Assembly: GCA_016795485.1 (NCBI GenBank)
Contig: JAEUHM010000004.1
Coordinates: forward strand, 118,641 to 182,640
Direction of reading: 5' to 3'
From: Verrucomicrobiaceae bacterium
GTDB taxonomy: Bacteria; Verrucomicrobiota; Verrucomicrobiia; Verrucomicrobiales; Verrucomicrobiaceae
DNA length: 64,000 bases
Shown here: positions 10,417 to 18,472 of the stretch, piece after piece
Position numbering within the stretch: the first letter of the stretch is position 1
How the letters are laid out: the number at the start of each line of letters is the position of its first letter
Notes under the pieces: model-generated
The model's input: the letters and a program-made list of their open reading frames with translations, nothing else
The model's database searches: none
What the model was told of the DNA's origin: nothing
Position numbers and translations under genes: made by a program

Positions 10417-11061
10417 ATGGGCAAACTCATCTCCTTCTTGATTATCCTTGGCGGACTTGTGGGCGCCTACTTTGTCATCACCGAGCACTTTGCGGACCAC
10501 CGAGTAAAAGGAAATCCATGGATTGCGCAGATCAACGAGCAGGTTAGCAAGTCGAAGCAAGGAGATCTCTCCAGCGTCTCTGTGGACGAGGCGGGCGGGC
10601 GGCTCTGGCGGGTCCTCTCTTTGATGCATGAGGCTGAGCGCGGTAAATACAGTCTGGCTGACACGGTGAATGCTGCCGTGGGTGGAGTGAAGCCAGGCGA
10701 GGCAAAAATGATCGTGGAAGCACTGCTGGAGAACTTTGATACGGCAAAAACCTTTGGCATTTTTGACGAACCCAAGAATCTACTTCTGATGGATCAGGGG
10801 CTGGCTCCTATCGCTACGAGTAAGGGCTGGGAAGATGAAAAGATGGGAGTCGGTCATCGCGTTTCACCGCTTCTGGCACCCGAAGTTGCAGGTTCATTAG
10901 CCAACCTCCTCGTTATGCCTGAGGTGTTCCGCAACACTCTGTCTCTCAAACCAGTCGGCTTCACCATCGACACCGTTCGGAAGTGGAGCAACGAGAAACT
11001 CATCGTCCCGGAGTCTGCTCAAGCAATTGCTGAAGTGGTAGAACCAGACAAACTAAGGTAG
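10417..11061 (+). CDS. Membrane-anchored protein of unknown function
   Basis: I do not recognise this 214-residue protein. The start at 10417 is chosen because M-G-K-L-I-S-F-L-I-I-L-G-G is a typical signal anchor (about residues 3-20). The in-frame sequence before it, back to 10282, is less protein-like. The rest is predicted soluble, mixed alpha/beta, with acidic and basic residues evenly spread and no cysteine motif. The C-terminal third contains S-L-A-N-L-L-V-M-P-E-V-F and ends in E-P-D-K-L-R. The pseudouridine synthase gene starts 20 bases downstream, so they may be cotranscribed. Confidence 0.7.
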   Translation: MGKLISFLIILGGLVGAYFVITEHFADHRVKGNPWIAQINEQVSKSKQGDLSSVSVDEAGGRLWRVLSLMHEAERGKYSLADTVNAAVGGVKPGEAKMIVEALLENFDTAKTFGIFDEPKNLLLMDQGLAPIATSKGWEDEKMGVGHRVSPLLAPEVAGSLANLLVMPEVFRNTLSLKPVGFTIDTVRKWSNEKLIVPESAQAIAEVVEPDKLR

Positions 11062-11081
11062 ATGGATATCGTAACTGGGCA

Positions 11082-11768
11082 GTGAGACGACTTGATCAGT
11101 TGTTGGCGGCTGTTGGCTGGGGATCGCGCCGAGACGCGCGCGAACTGGTGAACTCCGGCCGGGTGACGGTGGATGGAGTAACAGCAGATGACCCGGGCAA
11201 GAAGGTCAAACCCACTTCAGTGGCGGTCGATGGCGCGCTACTTGAGGCTCCAGATGGACTTTTTGTCATTTTTCACAAGCCGGTTGGCTATGTTTGCACT
11301 CATAGCACGGATGAAGGTCCCACCATTTACGAACTACTTCCTTCTCGTTGGCTGCTGAGAAATCCGCCTATTTCAAGTGTTGGACGCTTAGACAAGGACA
11401 CCAGTGGACTGCTGCTGATCACAGACCAGGGCGATCTTCTCCACCGGCTTACTTCTCCAAAAGCCGTCGTGGAGAAGACATACGAGGTGGAAACGGACAG
11501 CCCTATACCCGCTAGTCTTGTCGAGGTATTTGCTGATGGAACACTGATGCTCAGGGGCGAATCAAAGCCTTGCTTGCCCGCCAAACTCGCCACTACGAGC
11601 GATCGAACAGCAAGCCTCGTCATCACGGAAGGTCGCTACCATCAAGTCAGGCGCATGTTTGCCAGTCAGGGACTGAACGTCGTCAGGCTGCACCGCAGCC
11701 GTTTTGGTGAATATGACCTCACCGACCTTACAGAGGGTAGTTGGCGGCTTTTGCCGCTCCCTGGTTGA
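11082..11768 (+). CDS. RsuA/RluB-family pseudouridine synthase
   Basis: This enzyme isomerises a specific uridine in ribosomal RNA. The 228 residues comprise an N-terminal S4 RNA-binding domain (about 1-60, with R-L-D-Q-L-L-A and the S-G-R-V-T-V-D-G strand) and a catalytic domain. The family motif S-V-G-R-L-D-K-D-T-S-G-L-L-L carries catalytic Asp104, and E-G-R-Y-H-Q-V-R-R-M-F is the second conserved motif. The start is GTG at 11082. The length and short form fit RsuA (16S position 516 in E. coli) more than RluB or RluF, but the target base is not certain. Its end overlaps the open frame of the next gene, whose likely start is 29 bases further on. Confidence 0.9.
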   Translation: MRRLDQLLAAVGWGSRRDARELVNSGRVTVDGVTADDPGKKVKPTSVAVDGALLEAPDGLFVIFHKPVGYVCTHSTDEGPTIYELLPSRWLLRNPPISSVGRLDKDTSGLLLITDQGDLLHRLTSPKAVVEKTYEVETDSPIPASLVEVFADGTLMLRGESKPCLPAKLATTSDRTASLVITEGRYHQVRRMFASQGLNVVRLHRSRFGEYDLTDLTEGSWRLLPLPG

Positions 11769-11797
11769 AAGGCCGTCATCCGCGCTATGCTACAATC

Positions 11798-12844
11798 ATG
11801 TTCAAGCCCCCTGCTCCTCGCTTCATTCTCGCGTTCTGCATCGGACTGTTAACCAACACAGCCCTAGCACAACGGCCGCCTGCCCCCGGTGACCGCGCGG
11901 ACATCCTCACGGTGAGAAAGCTCTGGGACAAGAGTCGCCATTCATCGGGCGCGGACATCCTCCGCTGGGAGAACCTCTGGTATGTTTGCTTCCGCACGGC
12001 AGATACTCCGTTCGGTACACCGGGTCAGATCCAGTTCCTGACATCATTCGATATGATCACCTGGGCTGAAGTCTCAGCAGTGTCGCAAAAGGATGTAGAT
12101 TTGCGCGAGCCCAAGCTTGGCGTCACCAAAGAGAAGCGGATGATTCTATTCACTGAAGGTGTCACCTACGATCGTGGGCAGATCACTTCCAAGCAACCGC
12201 GGGTCACCACTTCTACTGACGGCCGCAACTGGGTCCCCACTCAGACTTACCTCATCAATGGCGACTGGCTCTGGCGGCCCTTCTGGCATGAGAAAGACCA
12301 GCGCTTCTATGGTGCTAGCTACCATACCCACCCAACGACACCTGGTCCACGCCCCGAGAAAGAGTGGAGCATCAAGCTCTACTCCAGTCTTGATGGCAAG
12401 GTGTGGCAACTAACCGCGCCATGGGATTCCGTTACTGGTCTGCCCAAAGATTGCACCACTCGCGTCCTCGCAGACGATACCATGCTGGCGCTTGTGAGCA
12501 GGGAAGGCGGAGACCGCCTGGGTCTGCTTGGCCGTGCTTCTCCGCCTTACAAAGAGTGGAGTTGGCAGCCTCTCACGGTGCCTCTTGGAAGCCCTAACTT
12601 TATCGTTTTGCCAGATGGACGCATTATTGGCGCATCGCTGGGGTTCGGTGCAACTCCAGGAGCTCATGTAATCATTTTTGAAATCAAAGATAACAAGTTT
12701 GAGCCTCTCCTGGAGCTTCCTAGCACGGCCGAGTGCGGGCACCCAGGGCTTGCTTGGCATGAGGATCAGTTGATTGTGGTCTATCACTCTTCCCACGAGG
12801 ACAAAAAGCCAGCGATCTACATGGCAAAGGTGCGCTTGAAGTAG
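11798..12844 (+). CDS. Exported sialidase-like beta-propeller protein
   Basis: The 348-residue protein starts with a signal peptide (M-F-K-P...F-C-I-G-L-L-T-N-T-A-L-A-Q, cleavage near residue 25). The mature part resembles the sialidase/neuraminidase-like propeller, with repeated short motifs such as S-T-D-G-R-N-W and S-S-L-D-G-K-V-W, which are Asp-box-like. Such proteins in this phylum bind or cleave glycans, but I cannot point to the arginine triad of true sialidases, so enzymatic activity is uncertain. The upstream open frame from 11741 overlaps the pseudouridine synthase gene and is not used as the start. It converges with the glyoxalase-like gene, 19 bases between stops. Confidence 0.75.
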   Translation: MFKPPAPRFILAFCIGLLTNTALAQRPPAPGDRADILTVRKLWDKSRHSSGADILRWENLWYVCFRTADTPFGTPGQIQFLTSFDMITWAEVSAVSQKDVDLREPKLGVTKEKRMILFTEGVTYDRGQITSKQPRVTTSTDGRNWVPTQTYLINGDWLWRPFWHEKDQRFYGASYHTHPTTPGPRPEKEWSIKLYSSLDGKVWQLTAPWDSVTGLPKDCTTRVLADDTMLALVSREGGDRLGLLGRASPPYKEWSWQPLTVPLGSPNFIVLPDGRIIGASLGFGATPGAHVIIFEIKDNKFEPLLELPSTAECGHPGLAWHEDQLIVVYHSSHEDKKPAIYMAKVRLK

Positions 12845-12863
12845 TTCAAAGCACCCCCGTCCG

Positions 12864-13361
12864 TCACACTTCACAGTCTGGGGCAGCTCCCAGCAGGGCA
12901 TCAAGATCTAGTGGCTTGGTGCCCATCATGATTTGGCCGGTGGCATCTCTCGGCCAATCTTCTTGGGGCCTATCCCAGTATAGTTCTAGGCCATTGCCGT
13001 CAGGATCGCTCAAATAGAGCGCTTCACTGACGCCATGATCCGCAGCACCGTCCAGAGTCACCCGATGTTTGATCAATTGATGGAGCGCCTTGGCCAGTTC
13101 CCCTCTTGTTGGATACAGGACGGCTACATGATACAAGCCCGTGGAGCCACGGGGCGGTGGCTTCCCATACGCGCTTTCCCAACTATTGAGTCCGATATGA
13201 TGATGGTAGCCACCCGCTGAGACAAACGCCGCCTGCGGACCATAGCGCTGTGTCAGTTGGAAGCCCAGCACACCGCAGTAGAACCCAAGAGCACGTTCCA
13301 CATCAGCCACCTTCAGATGGACGTGACCGATGCGAACGTCAGGGTGAATGACCGCGCTCAA
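12864..13361 (-). CDS. Glyoxalase/dioxygenase-superfamily (VOC) protein
   Basis: The 165-residue protein has the vicinal-oxygen-chelate fold. One half carries I-G-H-V-H-L-K-V-A-D-V-E-R-A-L-G-F-Y, and the other contains H-H-I-G-L-N-S-W, Y-H-V-A and D-P-D-G-N-G-L-E-L-Y-W. The metal-ligand histidines and glutamate (H-V-H-L, Y-H-V-A, L-E-L-Y) are in place, so it may be a catechol dioxygenase-like or glyoxalase-like enzyme. I chose TTG at 13361 because a GGAGG lies about 10 bases before it and it falls one base after the stop of the upstream oxidoreductase gene. The longer frame runs back into that gene. It is the last gene of the pirin-led cluster and probably detoxifies or cleaves a small electrophile. 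Confidence 0.8.
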   Translation of the reverse strand: MSAVIHPDVRIGHVHLKVADVERALGFYCGVLGFQLTQRYGPQAAFVSAGGYHHHIGLNSWESAYGKPPPRGSTGLYHVAVLYPTRGELAKALHQLIKHRVTLDGAADHGVSEALYLSDPDGNGLELYWDRPQEDWPRDATGQIMMGTKPLDLDALLGAAPDCEV

Positions 13362-13362
13362 C

Positions 13363-14433
13363 TCAAGCTCCCTCCATAAATGGATAATCGGTGTAACCCT
13401 CTGCGCCAGGGGTATAGAAGCGGTCAGGACGTGCACGATTCAGCGGAGCACCAGCTGCGATCCGTGCGGGCAGGTCTGGGTTGGCAAGGAATGGTACACC
13501 GAAGGCCACTGCATCTAACTGCCCTGCGGAGATCGCTGCCTCCGCCTCCTCTGCTTTGTAGCCCATATTGCCAATCAAGGCACCTTTGAACTCAGCGCGG
13601 GCTGGGGTCAAAACATCGCCCTTCTGTTCTCCCAGGAAGTCGGCGCGCATCACATGGAGGAAGGCTAGACCACGTTTTTGCGCTTGTTGAGCGATGTAGG
13701 TGGTAATGGCCACCGGATCACTGTCGATCATGCTGTTGTAACTGTTCAGCGGAGAGATGCGCAAACCCACTCGGCTAGCACCCCAGACGGAGATGGCAGC
13801 ATCCACGGCCTCAAGCATTAATCGAGCTCTGTTCTCGATTGATCCGCCGTATGGCCCTGTGCGTTTGTTTGATCCATCTCTCAAGAACTCGTCCAAAAGA
13901 TAGCCGTTAGCTCCATGGAGCTCCACGCCATCAAACCCGGCACGTTTTGCATTTTCAGCAGCTTTTCTGAAGCCATCCACAATCCCTGGCAGATCATCAT
14001 CACGCAGCTCACGTGGGGTTTCGTATGGAACCTTTCCATTGGGAGTGTGCACCATATCGTTAGTGATAGGAATTGCACTCGGGGCCACTGGCTGGACTCC
14101 GTTGTTCATCAGTGGATGGCACGCACGGCCCCCGTGCCAGATTTGAAGAACGATCTTCCCACCTTTCGCATGCACCGCGTCAGTAACCTTCTTCCATCCT
14201 GACACTTGAGCCTCAGAGTAAATGCCTGGTTCAGCCCAGAAGGCACTGTTGCCCTCCATTGCCATTGTCGCTTCGGCGATGATCAATCCAGCACTGGCGC
14301 GCTGTGAGTAGTATTCTGCCATGAGTTCACCTGGAACGTGGCCAGCTTCGGCGCGGCATCGGGTGAGGGGTGCCATTAGAACACGATTCGACAGCGTAAT
14401 GGGACCGACTTGAAGTGAAGATAGTAGTTTCAT
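13363..14433 (-). CDS. Old yellow enzyme family alkene reductase
   Basis: This 356-residue FMN protein reduces activated C=C bonds of alpha,beta-unsaturated carbonyls and nitro compounds using NAD(P)H. It starts M-K-L-L-S-S-L-Q-V-G-P, followed by N-R-V-L-M-A-P-L-T-R-C-R, the typical N-terminal strand of the NemA/XenB group. Further motifs are the H-G-A-N-G-Y-L-L-D-E-F-L-R-D segment, N-K-R-T-G-P-Y-G-G-S-I-E-N-R-A-R, and F-G-V-P-F-L-A-N-P-D-L-P near the C-terminus. Its ATG is at 14433; the open frame extends upstream but without homology. It lies 19 bases after the rhodanese-YceI gene, and together they fit an electrophile-stress cluster under the divergent LysR gene. Confidence 0.93.
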   Translation of the reverse strand: MKLLSSLQVGPITLSNRVLMAPLTRCRAEAGHVPGELMAEYYSQRASAGLIIAEATMAMEGNSAFWAEPGIYSEAQVSGWKKVTDAVHAKGGKIVLQIWHGGRACHPLMNNGVQPVAPSAIPITNDMVHTPNGKVPYETPRELRDDDLPGIVDGFRKAAENAKRAGFDGVELHGANGYLLDEFLRDGSNKRTGPYGGSIENRARLMLEAVDAAISVWGASRVGLRISPLNSYNSMIDSDPVAITTYIAQQAQKRGLAFLHVMRADFLGEQKGDVLTPARAEFKGALIGNMGYKAEEAEAAISAGQLDAVAFGVPFLANPDLPARIAAGAPLNRARPDRFYTPGAEGYTDYPFMEGA

Positions 14434-14452
14434 GGTTATGCAAATGTAGGGG

Positions 14453-15349
14453 TTAAGATTCGAGATTGGCGTGGATCTTGAGATGTAGATGAATGTGGTC
14501 GTTAACGATGTGCTTGCCCAGGAAGCGGAACAGTCGCCCAGAGCCGTAAACGCTGCCAAACTCCGTGCGATCAAGATCCAGCACACCTTGAGCGGTGAGG
14601 CGTTTTCCGTCGGCGGTTGCCACCTGGATTGGAAACTCAATCACCTTGGTCACTCCCCGGAGGGTGAAGCGTCCTCGCAATACAAAGTTAGGCGAACCAT
14701 CATTGCAGGACTCAATCGGTGCAGCGGATTCGGCTTCAAACTCCGCTGTCGGGAATCGCGAAACGTCAAAAAAATCGTCGCTTTCGAGATGTTTGATCAA
14801 CATTTCATTGATTGCACTGTCCGGGATGTCTTCACAGACAATGCTGCTCATGTTAATGGTCAACTTGGCTGCCACCAACTGGCTATCCCGAAGTTCGATC
14901 TCGCCACCAGTGAGTCTGATGAAGCCATGATGATGGTTAAACAAGTTTCTCCCCGTCCAGCGGATCAAGCTTTGCTCCGTATCTACAGAAAACTTCCCTT
15001 TCAGCTTGGGCGCTTCCGGAATGGAGCCGTTACCTTCTAGGGCAAGTCCAGCCGCGCTCCACGCTTCGAGACCTCCTTCAAATGCACGGACTTTGCCATA
15101 ACCAGCAGCTTTGAGTTTCTCGGCGGCTACAAGTGCATCAAGGGAACCTCCCCCGGCCCCATAGACGACAATCTCTGTCTGTTTATCAGAAGTGATTGCC
15201 GCCAATTGATCAAAAAAGGCGACTTCATACACGCAAGCATTGACTGATCCCGGAATGCGGCGTGCGGTGAAGACTTCTTCCGGTAGCACCTGAACCAGCA
15301 GAGGCGCTTGTGTGCCCGAGAGCAGTGTTTGGAGTTCTTGCGGAGACAT
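14453..15349 (-). CDS. Rhodanese-like domain fused to YceI-like lipid-binding domain
   Basis: The 298 residues form two domains. Residues 1-110 are rhodanese-like (S-P-Q-E-L..., R-I-P-G-S-V-N-A, V-V-Y-G-A-G-G-G-S, F-E-G-G-L-E-A-W). Residues 125-298 are YceI-like (F-S-V-D-T-E-Q-S, H-G-F-I-R-L-T-G-G, F-P-T-A-E-F, F-T-L-R-G-V-T-K). In active rhodaneses the loop after V-V-Y holds the catalytic cysteine; here Gly64 occupies that place, so sulfur transfer is unlikely. YceI proteins are usually exported with a signal peptide, which is absent here, so this one may be cytoplasmic. YceI proteins bind isoprenoid quinones or lipids, which suits the redox-stress neighbours. Confidence 0.85.
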   Translation of the reverse strand: MSPQELQTLLSGTQAPLLVQVLPEEVFTARRIPGSVNACVYEVAFFDQLAAITSDKQTEIVVYGAGGGSLDALVAAEKLKAAGYGKVRAFEGGLEAWSAAGLALEGNGSIPEAPKLKGKFSVDTEQSLIRWTGRNLFNHHHGFIRLTGGEIELRDSQLVAAKLTINMSSIVCEDIPDSAINEMLIKHLESDDFFDVSRFPTAEFEAESAAPIESCNDGSPNFVLRGRFTLRGVTKVIEFPIQVATADGKRLTAQGVLDLDRTEFGSVYGSGRLFRFLGKHIVNDHIHLHLKIHANLES

Positions 15350-15379
15350 ATCAGTGAGAGCAAAATCGGATTAAACTGC

Positions 15380-15769
15380 TTACCTTACGAGTCCCAGCCA
15401 CGCCTTGCGCTCAACGAAAAGCAAGAAGACGCAAAGAGCCACGATGATCATCACAGGCGGCTCAAAAAGCCCCGCGCCCTTGGTAAGGAATGTGTGGAAG
15501 GCAAGAATGTTCACCACAATCGGACCCAGGACCAGCAGTCCGACATTTCGCGTTTTGGGAATCGCGACCAAGAGCCCACCAAGAATCTCGAGCACCTTCA
15601 CAAAGGCAAGATAGCCCGTGGGAAACATGGCGCCCATGAAAAGCCTATGCGGGGCATCTGCTGGTGACGAGTCCGCAGGCATAGGGATGAAGTTGAGAAA
15701 GAAGTTTGCGCCAAATGTGATGAATGCGAGGCCGAGGAGCGCCGAAGCGATGGTAGATGCGAGTTTCAT
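15380..15769 (-). CDS. DoxX-like membrane protein
   Basis: The 129-residue protein has four hydrophobic segments: M-K-L-A...G-L-A-F-I-T-F-G-A-N-F-F near 5-27, a middle pair around 52-90, and a final one near 104-124 before a basic tail. The F-x-K-x-L-E-I-L-G-G-L motif in the second segment is typical of the DoxX/DUF4267-like family. DoxX relatives are often beside pirin, thioredoxin or YceI genes and are implicated in redox or quinone handling, though their reaction is unknown. It lies 30 bases upstream of the rhodanese-YceI gene and 36 bases after the pirin gene. Confidence 0.85.
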   Translation of the reverse strand: MKLASTIASALLGLAFITFGANFFLNFIPMPADSSPADAPHRLFMGAMFPTGYLAFVKVLEILGGLLVAIPKTRNVGLLVLGPIVVNILAFHTFLTKGAGLFEPPVMIIVALCVFLLFVERKAWLGLVR

Positions 15770-15805
15770 AAGAATGATGGATGAATGGGTTGTCGGTTGG
15801 GTTGA

Positions 15806-16507
15806 TTAAGCGAGGTCGAATAGCAGGGCTTCTGCGTCTTCAGATGCGGTGAGTTCTAGGCTGCCCTGAGTTTCTGTGCTGAAGGCATCTCCAGCCTGTA
15901 GGGTCTCTCCGTGAGCAATGACGGTTCCTTTGATCAACTGAAACCACACACCACGGCCTGGGCGCACCTCATGTGTTAGGCTATTCCCTGCCGCCAAGCG
16001 CACACGATAAATGTCTGCATCTTGGTGGATCGTGGCAGAGCCTTCACGACCGTCAGGCGAGATTACAAGAACCTTCGGTTCATTCTCCTTTGCAGGGTCT
16101 GGATGCCACTCGGTATAGCTCGGTGTCAGCCCACGTGTGTGCGGCCGGATCCAGATCTGCAACAGTGACGCACCTTCTGTCGAGGACGGGTTGAACTCGC
16201 TGTGGAATACCCCTCGCCCTGCGCTCATGAGTTGAATCTGACCCGGCTTCAGCACCCGGCCATTGCCCATGCTGTCCTTGTGTTGCAGTGCACCCCACAG
16301 AATGTAGCTAAAGATCTCCATGTCGTTGTGCGGATGGGTTGGAAAGCCCGCCCCAGGTGCGATGACATCTTGATTGATCACACGAAGGCTGCGGAAGCCC
16401 ATATGTGCCGGGTCGTAGTAGTCTGCAAAACTGAAGCTATGATAGGTATCCAGCCAGCCGTGGTCTGCATGTCCGCGTTCTTGAGATCGACGATGTGTTA
16501 GTTTCAT
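15806..16507 (-). CDS. Pirin-family bicupin (YhhW-like quercetinase)
   Basis: Pirin-like bicupins are iron or nickel proteins; E. coli YhhW oxidises quercetin. The 233-residue protein opens M-K-L-T-H-R-R-S-Q-E-R-G-H-A-D-H-G-W-L-D-T-Y-H-S-F-S-F as in that family. The metal site F-P-T-H-P-H-N-D-M-E-I-F-S-Y-I and a later H-S-E-F-N-P are present. The short C-terminal second cupin contains G-V-W-F-Q-L-I-K-G. The ATG at 16507 is favoured over the longer frame. It is the first gene of the minus-strand cluster and lies head-to-head with a LysR gene over a 97-base region with two dyads, so it is probably the direct target of that regulator. Confidence 0.93.
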   Translation of the reverse strand: MKLTHRRSQERGHADHGWLDTYHSFSFADYYDPAHMGFRSLRVINQDVIAPGAGFPTHPHNDMEIFSYILWGALQHKDSMGNGRVLKPGQIQLMSAGRGVFHSEFNPSSTEGASLLQIWIRPHTRGLTPSYTEWHPDPAKENEPKVLVISPDGREGSATIHQDADIYRVRLAAGNSLTHEVRPGRGVWFQLIKGTVIAHGETLQAGDAFSTETQGSLELTASEDAEALLFDLA

Positions 16508-16536
16508 GATGCACCATACTGCTTGCACCACCGGAG

Positions 16537-16552
16537 ATCGGCCAATGCCGAT
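16537..16552. promoter_or_regulatory. Short palindrome in the pirin/LysR intergenic region
   Basis: ATCGGC (16537-16542) and GCCGAT (16547-16552) form a perfect inverted repeat around a 4-base centre, about 30 bases upstream of the pirin start. It could be a second operator half or part of a hairpin. It is independent of the T-N11-A dyad described separately. Confidence 0.35.
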
Positions 16553-16560
16553 TTCTACAC

Positions 16561-16587
16561 AAGTTCATGCCGAAATGTAATGAACTT
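16561..16587. promoter_or_regulatory. LysR-type operator (perfect T-N11-A dyad)
   Basis: AAGTTCAT (16561-16568) and ATGAACTT (16580-16587) are a perfect 8-base inverted repeat with an 11-base spacer. The inner T and A form the T-N11-A pattern that LysR-type regulators bind. The site lies between the divergent pirin gene (start 16507) and LysR gene (start 16605), 17 bases before the regulator's ATG. Autorepression with activation of the pirin cluster is therefore the likely arrangement. Binding is inferred, not shown. Confidence 0.65.
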
Positions 16588-16604
16588 TGTGCTAAAGCAA
16601 TCCC

Positions 16605-17513
16605 ATGGAGTTTCATCAGCTCAGATATTTCATCGCCGCGGCAGAGGAACACAGCATCACGCGTGCCTCTGCACGGCTGCACCTCACCCAGCCCGCGCTC
16701 AGTAGACAGATCGCGGCTCTGGAAGATGAACTTGGCATCAAGTTGTTCGACCGCGTGAAGCAGCGCATCACCCTCACCGAGGCTGGTCGCTTCTTCTTGG
16801 GAAAAGCGCGTCAGATGCTCTGTGATGCAGAGACCATGACCCAGCAGGTGCGTGAACTCTATGGTGCCGCGCCAAAAACCGTCCGCCTTGGGTTTCTCCC
16901 CGTTTTGCTAGATGATCTCATCGCTCCTGCGCTCAAGGAGTTTCGCCAGCGTCACCCCAAAGCACGCGTGAGCCTTTTTGAACTCGCACCTGCTGCACAG
17001 TTGGACCGCCTCCGAGCAGGAGAGCTTGATGCGGCCGTGCTGGGCAACATGGATGACCGCGATAGAGCGCAGTTTTCTGTCAGGAAGCTGTCTCAAAGTA
17101 CTATGGCCGCCGTGCTGCCGGAGAATCACCCCCTCGCCAAGCGCAAGTCCCTCTCGCTTTCACAACTGGCCGAAGAAAACTGGGTATCCCTCTCCGACAC
17201 CATCTACCCCGGTAGGCGCAACTTCCTCCGCCAAATCTGCTCCAAGGCTGGTTTTGAACCCGAGATCGTCAGTGAAGTAGACTCCCTTTCCCTCATGCTG
17301 TGGTCCGTGGCTTCCGGGGAAGGTGTGGCCCTCATGCCAGAGCACGCGCGGAAGCTCGCACACAAAGGGTGCCAGTTTGTGAAGCTCTCCGCTGCATCGG
17401 CTGCATCCGCCACCGCTGACCTTCTCCTACTCACCCACAAGGCACCTCCAGGCAGGGAGCTTGCCACACTGATCGAACTCATCGCAGAACGTGCGCCAAA
17501 AATCTTGGCGTGA
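16605..17513 (+). CDS. LysR-family transcriptional regulator
   Basis: The 302-residue protein begins M-E-F-H-Q-L-R-Y-F-I-A-A-A-E-E, with a winged helix-turn-helix at about 1-60 (S-I-T-R-A-S-A-R-L-H-L-T-Q-P-A-L-S-R-Q-I-A-A-L-E). A linker helix and a periplasmic-binding-protein-like effector domain follow (about 90-295). It is divergent from the pirin, DoxX, rhodanese-YceI, old yellow enzyme and glyoxalase genes, and a matching dyad lies between. It most likely senses a reactive electrophile, quinone or oxidant that these enzymes remove. The effector is not known. The downstream gene DUF6807 starts 28 bases later but is probably unrelated in function. Confidence 0.93.
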   Translation: MEFHQLRYFIAAAEEHSITRASARLHLTQPALSRQIAALEDELGIKLFDRVKQRITLTEAGRFFLGKARQMLCDAETMTQQVRELYGAAPKTVRLGFLPVLLDDLIAPALKEFRQRHPKARVSLFELAPAAQLDRLRAGELDAAVLGNMDDRDRAQFSVRKLSQSTMAAVLPENHPLAKRKSLSLSQLAEENWVSLSDTIYPGRRNFLRQICSKAGFEPEIVSEVDSLSLMLWSVASGEGVALMPEHARKLAHKGCQFVKLSAASAASATADLLLLTHKAPPGRELATLIELIAERAPKILA

Positions 17514-17541
17514 GCCCATTCCTACGCCCATTTTGCCCATC

Positions 17542-18459
17542 ATGATCCGCATCCTCAGCTTTATCCTCCTTGTCGGAACCCTCAGCGCTCAGACGGTCAC
17601 CCTTACCGAAGATCCCACGGGCTTGCGCATTGATGTCGATGGTCGTCCCTTCACTCAATATCGCACGAGCGGCAGCCAGCGCCCACACCTCTATCCCGTC
17701 ATCGGTCCCAACGATGTAGCCATCACACGTGAATACCCTTGGTCAAAAACCGATGACCATCCCCACCACAGCAGCATCTGGATTGGCCATGGCAAAGTCA
17801 ACGACACCGACTTCTGGCTAGATGGAGACGAAAACGGACGCATTCAGCACACCGGATTCAAGGACGTCACCGCCGCCGGCTCAGTCGCTTCATTCACCGC
17901 CAGTTCCAAGTGGATCAATCCCAACGGCACTGCCATTCTCCAGGACGAGCGCCATATCAAAGTCACCGCCCTCCCACAGAACGCCCGCATCATCGACATC
18001 ACCGTGATGTTTGAGGCGCTCGATGGTGAAGTCATTTTCCAAGACACAAAGGAAGGCACCATGGCCATCCGGGTAGCACCTGTACTGAGCATCCGTGAAG
18101 GCACTGGCAAGATCATAACCAGCGCGGGCATCAAAAACAAAAAAGCCTGGGGCACCAAAGCGGAGTGGGTCAGCTTCTACGGCCCAGATCCCTCAGGCAA
18201 ACCCGTCTCCATCACCATGATGGATCACCCCGCCAACCTCCGGCATCCTACCACCTGGCATGCGCGCGACTACGGTCTCTTTGCGGCCAATCCCTTTGGC
18301 TTGCACGACTTCGAGAAGTCAGATGACGAAACCAAGGGAAACTTCACCCTCGCTCCCGGCAGCAAGCTCACCCAGCGCTATCGCATTCTCCTCCAGGCGG
18401 GTGAACCAGATCTAACGGCCCTCAAGCAGCAGTTTGCGGAGTTCACTTCCGCTAAGTAG
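17542..18459 (+). CDS. Exported DUF6807 (PmoA-like) protein
   Basis: The 305-residue protein starts with a signal peptide (M-I-R-I-L-S-F-I-L-L-V-G-T-L-S-A-Q, about 17 residues). It carries the D-H-P-H-H-S-S-I-W-I-G-H-G motif and the H-D-F-E-K and Q-R-Y-R-I-L-L segments characteristic of DUF6807, which is abundant in Planctomycetes and Verrucomicrobia. The family is often labelled PmoA or methane oxygenase from a misleading name; there is no evidence here for methane oxidation. The fold is probably a galactose-mutarotase-like beta-sandwich and the histidine cluster may bind a sugar or metal. It converges with purU. Confidence 0.85.
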   Translation: MIRILSFILLVGTLSAQTVTLTEDPTGLRIDVDGRPFTQYRTSGSQRPHLYPVIGPNDVAITREYPWSKTDDHPHHSSIWIGHGKVNDTDFWLDGDENGRIQHTGFKDVTAAGSVASFTASSKWINPNGTAILQDERHIKVTALPQNARIIDITVMFEALDGEVIFQDTKEGTMAIRVAPVLSIREGTGKIITSAGIKNKKAWGTKAEWVSFYGPDPSGKPVSITMMDHPANLRHPTTWHARDYGLFAANPFGLHDFEKSDDETKGNFTLAPGSKLTQRYRILLQAGEPDLTALKQQFAEFTSAK

Positions 18460-18472
18460 TCCTTCACTCTGC

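Noticed and set aside
17542..18459. Methane oxygenase (PmoA)
   Set aside because: DUF6807 is often mislabelled PmoA; the protein is exported and lacks pMMO features.
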